From Doryteuthis pealeii (Eukaryota > Mollusca > Cephalopoda > Myopsida > Loliginidae): a DNA stretch of 64,000 bases. Below are positions 1 through 14,250 of this stretch, piece by piece. Numbering within the stretch: position 1 is the first letter of the stretch; each line of letters opens with the position of its first letter. The notes beneath the pieces are model-generated. The model had not been told where the DNA came from. It ran no database searches and worked only from the letters and a program-made list of their open reading frames with translations. A program made the translations under genes and the position numbers. The stretch spans positions 55,721,762 through 55,785,761 of the forward strand of contig CM042142.1 in the NCBI GenBank assembly GCA_023376005.1, written 5' to 3'.

Positions 1-157
1 TTTGGAACTATCTTGTTCCAAACTTTACTAAACTTAGATTTTAGATAATTCTACTCACCAGTAACAAAAGACACACGGTCGTTAAAAAGCTACTAAAATC
101 TAATCATTTTAGGTTTCAACTTAGTGTCATCACTAAGAACTATTCAGTTGACTGGCG

Positions 158-306
158 CGAGAGAGAGAGAGAGAGAGAGGGGGGGGTGACTGTAGAGAGA
201 AAAAGAGCAAAAATCAAGTAAAAGAAAGGCAAAATGTAAAAGGAAAGATAGTAGAAAATAAAAAATAAAACAAAATGACGGATCAAAAGTAGCAAGAATC
301 TAAAGG

Positions 307-362
<56 letters not shown>

Positions 363-368
363 AGAGGG
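158..368. repeat. Two (GA)n microsatellites
   Basis: Pure GA runs at about 158-180 and 310-368 flank an A-rich segment. The matching runs in copy B (52,563-52,618 and 52,746-52,799) differ in length. The Ser-Leu reading frame on the minus strand here is a product of the repeat. Confidence 0.95.
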
Positions 369-659
369 GGAATGGGGGGGGGGGGTTCTGACAAAGTGTC
401 AAGTCGTGTCACCAATCTATTTCGCGTTTGTGTTGGAAGTTATCAGTTGCATGTAAAAGATAATGTTAGAGTATATCAACCGTATTTATTCGTGTATAAT
501 GCTAGAAAATTTATATCAGACTCAAAGCTAATGGTTGGATGAGGGTCATATACACGATCGTGATATTTTTGACAATTTTGTTCACGAATTTTTTTTTTCG
601 TGGCATTAAACCATCACGTTTGTCTTCTTTTAAGTGCCCATAGATAACCAACCTCCCCT

Positions 660-1170
660 GTCAGCAAGGCTTAGACTACGATGACTTTATCCTCTGCATA
701 GGGGTAAGACCCCACCAAATAAAAAGGATTTCCTCGACATAACACTAAACTGATGGTGAGGCTCCAGTTCTGGAAATTTGTGGAATATATATATTTACCA
801 ACCCCTCCTCGCAAACAGGATGTGACACAAAGTCAATTTTTTAAGCGGAGTTTAACAGGTTTGAATTCAGAGTTTTCCTTCTCCTAGACTGGTTACCTAG
901 CCAAGGTTAAAGATCCCAGTAAGCGCTACTATTTATCCATAGCTGGAGGGCGAGTAGTTGGATGCATACCTTTCTCAAGGGTATCAGCGCGATCTGAAAT
1001 GCAAACAGCCTAGTCCAGGATTTTAACTCTCGTTGAGGAGTCCATTTCCTACAACTCTAACCATTACTCTAAGCGCCTCCACTGTGGAATATTGAGTACT
1101 CCTTCATTATCATTACCCCCTGATCAACTCTGAGCCGGAGTGGCAGTAGCTGTTACTGTCCCAACTATGC
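660..1170 (+). mobile_element. Family R copy, split by a SINE-B insertion
   Basis: The 5' part (about 720-788) has the family phrase 'gaggctccagttctgg' and the 3' part (1,083-1,170) continues with 'gagtactccttcatta' and 'agtagctgttactgtccc'. The two halves would be contiguous without the SINE at 789-1,082. No reading frame is present. It appears non-autonomous. Confidence 0.7.
789..1082 (-). mobile_element. SINE-B (tRNA-like head), full length
   Basis: On the minus strand it begins with a tRNA-like head (a degenerate 'taatggttagagt' A-box region, then a degenerate B-box region) and ends in 'ggttggtaaatata'. The 10-bp sequence 'tgtggaatat' lies on both sides (779-788 and 1,083-1,092), which fits a target-site duplication. 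The same insertion is in copy B, so it predates the A/B split. Confidence 0.75.
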
Positions 1171-1179
1171 ATTAAATAG

Positions 1180-4100
1180 ATATGTTTTAAAATATTTGTA
1201 TTAGATAAGAATACTTCATATCATATAAAAATTATTTGTATTAGATAAGAATACTTCATATCATATTGTGTTCAAATTATTTGTATTAGATAAGAATACT
1301 TCATATCATATAACTGTGTTCAAATTATTTGTATTAGATAAGAATACTTCATATCATAATAAAACTTTGTGTGTGCAAAGTTATTTAGTAATTAGATACA
1401 ATGAAATGGAATTCCATATCATGATAATAAAGTATGTTCTAATATTATTTATATAAGTATTTATGAATAAGATATCTTTCATAGATATAACTGTGTACAA
1501 ATTTATTTGTATCAGTTATAAAGAGGGATAACTTCATTGAATAACTTGGTGTATCAATATTATTGTTTAGCTTTAGTCACACTACCATTCAAGGCATATA
1601 ACTGTGTTATACAAATTATTTGTATTAGATAGAATAACTTATACATTGATCGATATCTACATCTCTGTGTGTTCAAATTATATTGTACAATTCATGATAA
1701 GAGAATACTTCATATCATATATACTGGTGCTCACATTATTCATGACTTTGGATATAGAAATACTTCTATTCACCTTTCATATATAAACTAGTGTTCAAAT
1801 CATTTGTATTAGTCACAAGATTTATCTTCAATAATTATAACTGGTCGCAAAATTACTTAGGAATTAGATAAGAAATACTTCTATCCATATTTAATAATAC
1901 TGTGTCGTCAATATTATTTGTATTCAGATAAGTAATACTTCATATCATATAACTGTTGTTGCAATTCATATATATGATAGCATAAAGAGAGTATCTTCAT
2001 ACATCATTTATATAACTGGTTCACAATTATTATGATAATTAGATAAAAAATACTCATATGCATTATAACTTTGTGGTTGCAACACTTACTCTCTGTATTA
2101 GTATATGTAATACATACATAATCAGAAATAAGACTGGGTGCAAATTATTTTTGTAATCAGATAAAAGGAATGGATGTCTGAGATTGATCAATAGTGTATA
2201 CAATTATTTCTCGTATTAGAAAAAGAATACTTCGAAATAAATATTAACTGGTGTGCGGTAAAAATTAGCTTGTATTCAGATAAGTAATATCTATCAAATC
2301 CATATATATGTCTTCCAAAATTATGTTTGTATTAGATAAGAATCACTTCATATCTATTCATAACCTAGTCGTTGCAAATTATTTAGCATTCTAGAATAAG
2401 ATTAGACTTTCAATATCAATACTTAACTGATGACAAAAATTTTATGTAGTTAGATAAGATACTTACATATCATATTAATTTACTGTGTGCAAATTATTTG
2501 TATTGCTATTATAAGACAGTTTCTTCATATCAATTAACTGTGTGCGAAAGGCTATCTATGTATTGAGATTTATAGATACTTCTGATATCATATAACTACA
2601 AAATGTGCAATTATTGGTATTCAGATATAATATAATAGTTTAATGAATCATAGGTTAACCTGTGTGCAATTTTGTAATTATGATAAGATATCTTCATATG
2701 CATAACGGTGTGCAAATAATTTGTATTAGATAAGGAATATCTTCATATCATATAACTGTTGTTCAAATTATTTGTATTAGATTTAGATATACTTCATATC
2801 ATTATAATGTGTTCAAATATCATTGTGATTAAGACAACGAATACCTCATATCACTCACTACTGTGGTGGGCAAAATAATTTTTGTATCAGATAAGGAATA
2901 CTGTCATGAGGCAATAATAACTGTGATCAAATTATTTGTATAGAGTAAGAATATCTTCATTATATATGGAGGAGAGTGTTCAAATTAGTTCGTATATAAA
3001 GTAGTAATAAATTATCACTGTCATTATAGAAATAATAAAACTAGTGTTTAAAAATTATTATGTATTAGATAAGAATACTTCATAATCATATATACCAGAG
3101 ATTTTGTTGCAAATTATTGTGTATTAAAGATAAAGAATAACTATCATATCACTATAACCTAGTGGCAGATTATTGTGTATTTAGATTGAAGGATTACTTA
3201 CATATCAAGTAATATTACTGTTTGCAAATTCAGTACTGTATCAGACTAGATGAATAGGGCAGCTACATAATCATTATCAAACTGATGTAACAATTATTTG
3301 TCTTCAGCACTAAGATAACTTCATAGATCATAATAACATGTGTTCGAATATTATCTCTGTCATCTAGATACACGAATAGGATAAAACTCTCAAACTTATG
3401 CATGGTTAAAAACGTGGTTCAAACAATTTTGTATTAGTATCCCTCACACGCCAAAATATTCATATCATTGATAACTGTGTGCAAATTTATTTGTACTCTA
3501 GACTATATGTAAATAGTCTCTATAATCCATCATCACTACTGTGTGCAAATTATTTGTATTAGATAACCGCCAATATTCATATATATAACTGTGTATCAAG
3601 AAATATTAATGATATTAGATAAGAAGTGCTTCATGATCATATAATGTGTTCAAATTATTTGTATTTAGTAAGAATATCTTTCATATAATTATATTTATGT
3701 GTTCAAATTTTTGTATTAAAGATAAGAATAAACATCTCGGGTCATTATAATATATAACTGTGTAAATCTATTTGTATAGATAGACATTATCTTTCATAGA
3801 TCAATAATAACTGTCCGTGCAAATTATTTGTATATTTAGATAAGAATAGCCCTTCACTACTCATCATTAACTGTGAGTGCAATATGATAGTTTGTATTTC
3901 CCTAGATACAGCACAAAATTGTCATAATAATGATATCTGTGTGCAAATTAGTTTGTATTTTAGCATAAGATTAACTTCATATGCATTATTAACTGTGCTG
4001 CAAATTATTTTAGTATTAGATAAGTAATATACTACTTATATTCGATTATATAACTATGTGTAGCGAAATATCCCTCGTATTCAGATAAGAGGTATTCTAT

Positions 4101-7100
4101 ATTCACTAGAAACCTAACTACGATGTTCATATTATTTTATGGTATATATACAAATAATGAATACGCATATCATTCTATTCCGATGATAGCAAATTATGTT
4201 AGTGGGGGATTAGATCCCTTAAATATCTTATCATCCATCATAATATAGCACTGTGTGCCAAATTATTGATATAAATAAGAATAGGCTTCATTATTCATAT
4301 TATGAACTGGTTCAAAACTTATATTTTGTATTAGATAATGTATGGATCTTCATATCATAAATAACATTTCTGTGTCAGATTATTTGTATTAGATATAACG
4401 ATAATTATCATCTTCATATCATATAGAGTGTGTGCAAAGTATTTCATGTAATCTAGATATAGTAATAAATCTCCATATTCATATATCTGAGAGCTGTTCG
4501 CACCCAATTATTTGATATTGAGATAAAGGTTAAGAACCTCCATTGGAGGTCGATACATAAGTGTGGCAAATATTTGTATTAGAGGTAAGAATATCATAAT
4601 ATCATGGAGTAGGTACTGTAGTAGCTAATTAATTTCGTATAAGTAAGATACCTCTATCATATATACATATAACTAGTTAGTCTTCAAATCAGCTTGGTTA
4701 TTCGATAAGAATACTTATATCAACTGTGTTCCAACATTACTTTGTAATTAAGATAAGAATACTTCATATCATAACTCCCCCAAACTAACTGGCTGTCAAA
4801 TTCTTGTATTAGATAGAATACTTCATATCTATATAACTGTGCGACTCAAATATTTGTATTAGATAAGAATACTTCATATCAATATAACTGTTGTCAATTA
4901 CTAGTCACTTTAGATAAGAAACTTTCTATCATATAATCTGTGTTCAAATTATTTGTATTAGATAAGATATTAAGCTTCATGGATCATATAACGTGTTATA
5001 TTTCTGTATTAGATAAAGAATACTTCATATCATATACTGTGGTTCAAATTATTTGGTATTTCAGATAAGAATGACGTGGGTATCTCACTTCATGTAACTG
5101 TGTGCAAAATTATTTTAATCTACGATATAGTATATACTTTATGTTCAATTTTATAGCTGTGTTCAAATTATTTGTATTTAGATAAGTATTATCTTCATAG
5201 TGCAGTATGATGCTGTGTCAATATTATTTGTATTGAGAAATAAGAATAATCGGGGGAACTCTCATATTTCATTATAACTAGTGTTCAAAATTTATTTGTG
5301 ATTAGATAAAAGAATACCTCATAGCCATACACTGTGTGGCAATTATTTTTGTATTCAGACTAAGTAATGGGACTTCCATATATCAAATAACTGTGTGAGC
5401 AAGAGTACTTTGCTCATCGGAGAATAAAGAATGGCTTCAGGTATCATAATAAACTGTGTCAATTATTTGGTATTATGGATATAGAATTAGCTCTCCAATA
5501 TCTATAAATGTGATTAAATTAATGACTCATTAGATACATAGACACTCACTTCATATCTATATAACTGTGTCAAATTTATTTGTAATTAGATATAGAATCT
5601 ACAACTCATATGGAAATAAAATTGGTGTTCAAATTATTTGTATTATGAAATAAGAATAAACTTCATAATCATATATACAGTGGTGACAAGCAAATTTACA
5701 TTGTATTAGATGGAGAAATAAACCCTTCATATCATATGAGTACTGTGTGCAAATGTATATTGGTATTAAGCATAACAGGAGATACTGCAATATCAGTTAA
5801 ATAACTGTGTGCAAATAATCTATGTATTAGATTTAAGAATAAAACTTTAATATCGGAGTATAAGCTGTGTAAATTTATTTGTATATTTAGATAAGAAAAC
5901 TGGGTCAATATCATATATACTGTGTCAGAATTATTGTATTAGATTTACAGCAATAACTATCTATCTAATATAATATTACGTGTCCATACAATTAATTTGT
6001 AATTAAGATAAGAATTTGCTTGCAGTATCATGTAACTGTGTGCAACACTATTCTGTTATTCAGGTAAGAATACTCCATCACATATCCTTATATAACTGTG
6101 TGCATAATTATTTGTTATTAGATTAGCAATAGGTAATCAATACATCCCGTTATAACTGTGTTCTAAATTATTTGTAATTCAGATTAAGAGCTATCATATC
6201 TATCACCTATGTCAAAATTAAATATTGTATTAGATAAGTAATTAACTTAATATCAATATAACATAGATGTTCTCACCACTTTAACTTTGTACTTCAGACC
6301 CTCAACGCTACCCCACTAATCATAACAATCTAACGGTTGGCAAATTAATTCTCGTAAATAGACTATAAAGAATAACTACAATCTAATTATAACTGTGTGC
6401 ATGAAATTTATTTTTGTATTAGATAAGGAATACTTCATTCACCATCTCTAATTGCTGTTTCAACCATCATTGTTGTATTAAGATAAGAAATAATCATATC
6501 TATATAACTGTGCTGCAATTATTATATATACTTAGAGTAAGCCCAAATACTAATCTATCACATATACTGTGTGTTGGCAATTATGGTTGTATGAGAGAGT
6601 ATAATGAAGGATCTGAGATCCATATCTATTATACTGTGTTTCACATTATTTGTATTAGATATGAGAATGGAGGACGGATAGATTGAGTCATGAGTAACTG
6701 TGTTTCAAGATTGATTGGTTGTATTAGAAGGTATAGATAATAACTTCATTCATCACTAACTGTGTTCAAATTATTTGTAATTAGATAAGAATACTTCATA
6801 TTCATCATATACCTGTCGCTGAACTCTTATTTGTATTAGTTATATAGAATACTTCATATCATTATAAGTGTGTTGCAAACTCTCAATATTTTGTATTAGA
6901 TAAAGACATACTTCATATCTATTATCTAACTGTGGTAAATTATCTTGGTTATTGAAGATAAGAAAACTTTTCAATATCGTATAAGTAAGACCCTATTTAG
7001 GGGGCCCACCCTCCATGTGTCAAATAAAATCTGTAAACATAGTGTACCCTTTCAATATTATTTGTTATTTATATATATATATTATCTTCTATATCATATA

Positions 7101-10100
7101 ACAACTGTGTTCAAATTATTTTATATGATAAGAATACATCATATCATATAACTGTGTTCAAATTATTTGTATTACGCTAAAGATAAAACATTCATAATCA
7201 TATAACTGAGCTGGTCCAAACAAAATATTATATTAGGAATAGAATAACTTAACACTCATAAATAACATATGTCGTCGCAAAATTATTCTCGTTATTAGAT
7301 AAGAATAACTTATATACATAAGAAAATAACTGTGTGCAAACTCTATATATGTATTATGATAGAAACTTCATACTCATATAACTGGTTTCCAAATTATTGT
7401 ATTAGTATAAAAATAACTATGACAATATCATATAACTGTGTTCAAATTATTTGTTTATTAGATAAGAAACTTCATAAAATATACACAGTGTTCAATATTA
7501 TTGTGTATAGATATTAGACTCTCAGCATCACTACTAACTTGTGGTCGAAGAGATTAGGTTAATGTATTAGATAAGAAACTTGCATTATCAATGTAACCGT
7601 GTCGGTGCTCAATTATTTGTATTAATAAAATACTTCATATCATAATAACTGGTGTGCAAATTTTTGTATTCATTGATACAGAAAGGGTATCTTCATATTC
7701 CAATATAAACTGTCGTTCAAATTATGTACCTTCGATACCAGAATATTACTTCAATATCATTATTTACTGTGTTCGAAATTATTTGTATATGATAAGAATA
7801 CTTCATACATATAACTGTGTGCAAATTATTTTTGATATTAGAAAAGAAATACTATTCAACTATCAATAACTGTGTGGCGCAAATTTATTTGTCAGTTAGA
7901 TAAGAATACTTCATTCATTAACTGTGTGCACAATTATTTGTATTAGATAAAGAATAACATTCCTATCATTATGTGGTGCAAATTAATTTGTAAATAGATC
8001 ACAGAAATACTTCATAATCAAAAAATAAGAATAGTAGTGCCAATTATTGTATTGATAAGAATACTTCATATCATAAATAACTGTGTGCAAATTATTTTGT
8101 ATTAGATAAGAATCTTCATATACTATAACTGTGTTCAAAATTATTTGTCAATTGATAAGATATATAAGAACTTCATTATCATATAACTGTGTGCAAATTA
8201 TTTGATAAATATAGATAAGAATAACTTCATATTCATATAAACATTGTGTGGCAAATCTATTTTGTATTAGAAGAAATACTTACATATCATATAACTGTGT
8301 TCAAAAAATTATTTTATATAGAAAATAAGAATACTTCAAATACAATATAAGCTGTGTGCAGAATTATATTGTATTAGATGAAGAATAACTTCATATCATA
8401 TAACTGTGTGCAAACTTATTTTTGTATTATGAATAAGAATACTTATACATATAACTTGTGGCAACTGACTTGTATTAGAAATCAAGAATAACCTTCATAT
8501 CATATAACCTGTGTTCAAATTATTTGTATTAGATAAAGAATCTTCATATCATAATAACTGTGTGCAAATTACTTTGTATTAGTATAAGAAATTCTATATC
8601 ATATAACTGTAGCAAATTATTTGTATTAGATAGGAATACTTCATATCATTATAACTGTGTGCAAATTATTTGTATCAGATAAGAATACTTCATATCATAT
8701 AACGTGTTCAAATTATTTGTTATTAGATAAGAATACTTCGATATCATATAACTGTGTTTTTGCAAATTATTTGTATTAGATAAGAAATACTTGCATATCA
8801 TATAACTGGTTCAAATTATTTGTATTAGATAAGAATACTTCATATCATTATAACTGTGTGCAAATATTTGTATAGATAGGAATACTTCATTCATACAGCT
8901 GTGTGCAAATTATTTGTATTAGATAAGAATACTTCCAATATCATATACACTGTGTGCAAATTGTTGTATTAGATAAGAATTACTTATATCATATAACTGT
9001 GTGGCAATATTTGTATTAGATAAGATATTCATATCATATAACTGTGTGCAAATATTTGAATTAGATAAGAATCTTCAATATTCATTATAACGTGTGCAAA
9101 TTATTTGTATTAAGATAGGAATGACTCATATCATATAACTGTGTACAAATTATTTGTAATTAGATATGAATACTTCATATCATATAACTGTGGTATCAAA
9201 TTATTTGTATTAAGATAAGAATACTTCATATCATAAAACTGTGTACAAATTATTTGTCTTAGATGAAGAATACTTCATATCATATAACTGTGTGCAAATA
9301 TTTGTACAGATAAGAATACTTCATATCATATAACTGTGTTCAAATTATTGTATTAGATAAGACTAGCTTCATATCAATCATAATCTTGTGTCAAATTATT
9401 TGTATGTAGATAAGAATACTTCATATCATATAACTGGTCGTTCAAAATTATTTGTAATAGATAAGAAACTCATACATATAACTGTGGTGCAAATTATTTG
9501 TATTAGATAGCGAATACTTCATATACATTATAACTGTGTGAAAATTATTTGTATTAGATAAGAATACTCATATCAATATAACTGTTGTCATATGTTTGTA
9601 ATTAGATAAGTAATACTTCATATCATATAACTGTGTGCAAATTATTTGTATTAGATAAGAATAACTTCATATCAATATAACTGTGTGCAATTATTTTGTA
9701 TTAATAAGAATACTTCATATCCATATAACTGTGTTGCAAATTATTTGTATTAAGATAGGAAACTTCATATCATATACATGTGTGCAATTATTTGTATAAG
9801 ATAGGATAGTTCATATCATATAACTGTGTGCAAATTTATTTGTATTAGATAAGAATACTTCATATCATTATAGACTGTGTGCAACAAATTGTTTGTATTA
9901 GATAAAGAATACTTCATATCAATACTAACTGTGTTTTCAAATTATTTGTATAGATAAGAATACTCTCATCTCATATAACTGTGTGCAAATTTATTTGTAT
10001 TAGATTAAGAAATACTTCATATCATATAACTGTGTGCAAATTGTTTGCACCTTAGATAAGAATACTTCATATCATATCACTGTGTTGCAAATTATTTGTA

Positions 10101-12835
10101 ATTAAGATAAGAATACTTATAATAATAATAACTGTTGTGCAAATTATTTGTATTAGATTAAGAAATACTTCATATCAATATAACTGTGTCAAATTAATTG
10201 TATTAGATAAGAAACTTATATCATATAAACTGTGTTCCAAATTATTTGGTATTAGATAAGAAATACTTCATATCATATTAATCTGTGTTGCAAATTGTTT
10301 GTATTAGATAGAGAATACTTCATATAAATATAACTGTGTGCAAATTAATTTGTATTAGAATAAGATATACTTTCATATCATATAACTGGTGTGAATTTAT
10401 TTTTATTAGCAATAGGAATAACTTCCATATCATATAACTGTTGTGCAAATTATTTCGTATTAGATAAGAATACTTCATATCATATAAACCTGTGTGCAAA
10501 TTGTTTGGTATTAATAAGAATACTTATATTATAATCGTGTGCACAATTATTTGTATTGATAACAAGAATACTTCTATATATAACTGTGGTGGCAAATTCT
10601 TTGTATTAGATTAAGAATACTTCATATCAATATAACGTGTGCAAGATTATTTGTATAGATAGGATACTTCATATCATATAACTGTGTGGGCAATTTTTGT
10701 ATTAAGATAGAATACTCATAATCATCTAACTGTGTGCAATTATTTGTATTAGATAAGAATAATTCATATCATATAACTGTGTGCAAATTGTTTGTATTGA
10801 TAAGAATACTTCATATCTATAACTGTGTTCAAATTATTGTATTAGATAAGAATAACTTCATATCATATAACTGTGTGCAATTATTTGTATTAGATAGGCA
10901 ATACTTCAATATCATATAACTTGTGTGCAACTTATTTGTAATTCGATAAGAAATACTTCAGTATCAATAACTGTGTGCAAATTGTTTGTATTAGAATAAG
11001 AAATCACTTGATATCATATAACTGTGTGCAAATTATCTTGGTATTTAGATAAGAATATACTTCAATATCATAAGTAACTGTGTTGGGGGCAAACATTTAA
11101 AATTTTTTGTAATTAGAAAAATTAAGAAAATATCCCCATATCAATCAATAACTGTGTGCAAATTATTTGGTTTAGATAAGAATACTTCATATGCATAATA
11201 ACTGTGTGCAAATTGTTTGTAATTAGATAAGATACTTTCATATCATATCACTGTGTTCAAATTATTTGTATTAGAATAAGAATATTCATATAATATAACT
11301 GTGGTTCAAATTAATTTGTATTAGATAAGAATATTCTTCAATATCATAAATATACTGTGTTCAAATTATTTGTAATTAGATAAGAATACTCATAAGTCAT
11401 GATAACTGTGGTCAAATTGTTTTGTATTAGATAAGAAGTACTTCATCTCAGTATAACTGTGTGGCAAATGTTTGTATTAGATAAGAATACTTGATATCAT
11501 ATAACTGTGTGCGCAAATTTTGTGTATTAGATACGCATACGACTTCAATATCATAATAACTGTGTGCAAAATTATTTGTAATTAGAATAAGATACTTCAT
11601 ATCATATAACTGTGTGCAAATTATTGTATTAGAATAGGAATACTTCATATCATATAACTGTGTGCAAATTATTCTGTATTAGATAAGAATATTCATATCA
11701 ATAACTGGTGTGCAAATTATTTGTATTAGATTAAGAATGACTTCATATCATATAACTGTGTGGCAAATTATTAGTATTAAGATAAGAAATACTTCATTCA
11801 TATACTGTGGTGCAAATTATTTGTATTAGATAGGAATTACTTCATAATATATAACCTGTGTGCAAATTAAATTTGTATTAGATAATGAATACTTCATATC
11901 TATAACTGTGGTGCAATTATTTGTATTAGATAAGAATCTTATATCATATAACTGGTGCAAATTAATTGTATTAGATAAGAATACTTCATATCAATATAAA
12001 CTGTGTGCAAATATTTGTATTAGATAAGAATACTTCATATCATATAACTGTGTGCAACATATTTGTATTAGATAAGAAATATTCATATCATATAATGTGA
12101 AAATTCTTTGTAATTAGTAAGAAATACTTCTATCATGATAACTGATGTGCAAATACTTTGTATTAGATAGGAATACTTCATATCAATATAACTGTGTGCA
12201 AATTAATTGTTTAGATAAGACATACTTCATATGCATAATAACTGTTGTGCAAATTATTTGTATTAGATAACACCACTACTTCATATCATATAACTGTGTG
12301 CAAATTATTTGTATTAGATAGGAATACTTCATATATATAACTGTGTGCAAATTACTCTTGTATTAGATAAGCATACCTTATATCATATAAACTGTGTGCA
12401 AATTATTTTGTATTGAAAGAATACTTCATATCATATAACTGTGGTGCAAATTATTTGTATTAATAAGAATACTTCATATCATATAACTGCTGTGCAAATT
12501 ATTTGGGTATTAGATAAGAATACTTCAATATATATAACTGTGTGCAAATTATTTGTATTAGATAAGAATACTTCATATCATATAACTGTGGTGCAATTAA
12601 TTCTGTATTAGATAAGAATACTTCATATCATATAACTGTGTGCAAATAATTTGTATTAGATAAAATACTTCATATCATATAACTGTGTGCAAATTATTTG
12701 TATTAGATAAGAATACTCATATATATTAACTTGTGGCGAATTATTTGTATTAATAAGAATACTTCATATCATATACTGTGTGGCAAATTATTTGTAATTA
12801 GATAGGAATACTTCATATCATATAACTGTGTTTGA
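1180..12835. repeat. 48-bp AT-rich satellite, about 240 units by length
   Basis: Head-to-tail units contain 'attatttgtattagataag', 'aatacttcatatcatata' and 'actgtgtgcaa'. The canonical unit is 48 bp, so the block equals roughly 240 units. Units near 1,200-1,370 and 8,500-12,835 are regular. From about 1,400 to 8,000 nearly every unit has insertions or deletions. Copy B has only about three units at the same site. A g/t variant ('gtgtgcaa' or 'gtgttcaa') marks subtypes. Short frames through it (a 16-residue period) are by-products. No spacers exist, so it is not CRISPR-like. Confidence 0.95.
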
Positions 12836-13480
12836 ACTATTTATCTTAAGAGTAGTTACTTGAAGCTATAATTGTTTATAAGCTGCTTATTAATTTTTCT
12901 TGAAACCATAAAAGTAAGTAAAGTCTTCGGTGTCCTAATGTCAGTATCAGCCAGATAGCAAAGAGAGTCTATACCCTTTTCAATAGCGAGATTATTTTAG
13001 CATCTTGAGGTGGAGCGCCACACCTACTCACTTTACAGCACAGATCCCTGTGCTACTCATACGCTGAGTTTGCGAGGGCCGGTATCGAACTAAGAACCTT
13101 GTGATTCCTAGCCGAACACTCTACTGACTGAGCTAAACCATATAACTGTGTGCAAACAATTACATTATTGAATAGAATAAAATTTATTGAAATCATATAA
13201 TCATTAGTATTAGACTGGAATACTTGAAATCATATAATTGTGTGCAAATTATTTGTAATAGCAAGGGAATACTTCATATCATATAACTGTGTGCAAATTA
13301 ATTTGTATTAAGAATAGTTACTTGAAGCCATAATCTTTTACTAAATGATTATAATTTGTTACTCTGAAACCATATAATTTTATGCAAACAAAGACAATTA
13401 TAAATAGAAATAATTACTTGAAAACCACATCATTATTAGTAAATTCTTAGTATTAGGTATTTACTTAAAATCAATCAATC
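12836..13480. repeat. Degenerate margin of the 48-bp satellite
   Basis: Diverged units continue past the array edge, with 'gtgtgcaaa' and 'tacttgaaaccatataa' phrases but no strict period. A SINE-A at 12,908-13,138 interrupts them. Copy B has the same margin at 53,745-54,400. Decaying edges with a homogeneous core are usual for tandem arrays evolving by unequal exchange. Confidence 0.7.
12908..13138 (-). mobile_element. SINE-A, tRNA-derived
   Basis: The minus strand reads from a tRNA-like head ('tagctcagtcagtagagtg' with the B-box 'ttcgataccgg') through the SINE-A body to a 'gactttacttac' tail. The host phrase 'aaaccata' flanks both ends, consistent with a target-site duplication. It is shared with copy B (53,819-54,052). 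Confidence 0.8.
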
Positions 13481-13484
13481 AAAG

Positions 13485-13721
13485 ATGACTAAGTCAGGAA
13501 TTTACACTGGCTTGCTAACATCACCTTATTAGCGCCAGTGGTGTGCCAACATCATGATCCAGTGGAGGGTCGGTGGGGGGTAGAGCTCAGCCCCCTACCC
13601 CACCCATGGCCAATAAATCCTGATTCAGATTTTTTTCAAAGCTTCACCTAACCGCCCACTTTCAAATCTTCTCCACATTCATAGTTCAGGAGTATAGGGG
13701 CAAAAGTTAAGCAGTATATTT
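13485..13721. other. Non-coding segment shared by copies A and B
   Basis: Collinear with 54,405-54,645. A short G-rich stretch near 13,565-13,585 corresponds to a (GGT)n run at 54,480-54,505 in copy B. No frame or known repeat head recognised. Confidence 0.5.
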
Positions 13722-13957
13722 CAGTGTTTCAGTCGATAGAGCGTTCGGCTAGAAACCACAAGGTTCCTAGTTCGATACCGGTCCGCCAACTCAGCGTATG
13801 AGTAGCACAGGGATCTGTGCGGTAAAGTAAGGAGCTGATGGTAGGTGTGCGCTCCAACTCAGATGCTAAACTTGGTCTAGCGCTATTGAAAAGGGGATAG
13901 ACTCCCTCGCTGACGGCTGATACGATTTTAGGCCGCCCGCGTCGACTTTACTTACTT

Positions 13958-13963
<6 letters not shown>
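13722..13963 (+). mobile_element. SINE-A present only in copy A
   Basis: The head 'cagtcgatagagcgttcgg', the B-box 'ttcgataccgg' and the body 'gctattgaaaaggggatag' identify SINE-A, slightly 5'-truncated. At the matching point in copy B (about 54,645) the flank runs directly from 'cagtatatttcaatgtt' into the TA microsatellite with no SINE. This is a presence/absence difference between the copies. Confidence 0.85.

Positions 13964-14024
<61 letters not shown>
13964..14024. repeat. (TA)n(TG)n microsatellite
   Basis: A TA run is followed by a TG run. The counterpart in copy B is at 54,654-54,696. It sits at the 3' end of the SINE-A and beside the SINE-B tail. Confidence 0.9.
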
Positions 14025-14027
<3 letters not shown>

Positions 14028-14250
14028 AACCCTCGAACACGCAGGATTTGACACAAGGTCAATTTCTTAAGCATAGTTTAACAGATTGAATTCAGAGTTT
14101 CCCTCTCCTCGACTGGTTGTCTAACCAGGGCCAGTTAAACCTACATGACTGGAGGAGAATAGTTGGGATTCATACCTTTCCCAAGGGTATATAGAGCTGT
14201 GTGAAATGTAAAGAGTTTCGTCCAGGATTTGAACGAGTCCATTTCATACG
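14025..14250 (-). mobile_element. SINE-B copy
   Basis: Contains the SINE-B phrases 'tgacacaaggtcaatttc', 'cctctcctcgactggttg' and 'catacctttcccaagggta'. The tRNA-like head end is eroded. The counterpart is 54,697-54,925. Confidence 0.75.

Noticed and set aside
140..415. Minus-strand Ser/Leu-rich 91-codon frame, and many like it over GA/CT tracts
   Set aside because: A GA/CT run read in frame gives Ser-Leu or Arg-Glu repeats without any gene. Lengths differ between duplicate copies.
1268..11648. Several 60-70 codon frames in the 48-bp array
   Set aside because: They follow the 48-bp period (16 codons) and break at random indels.
1180..12835. Possible CRISPR-like array
   Set aside because: Units are directly contiguous with no unique spacers, and the context is eukaryotic.
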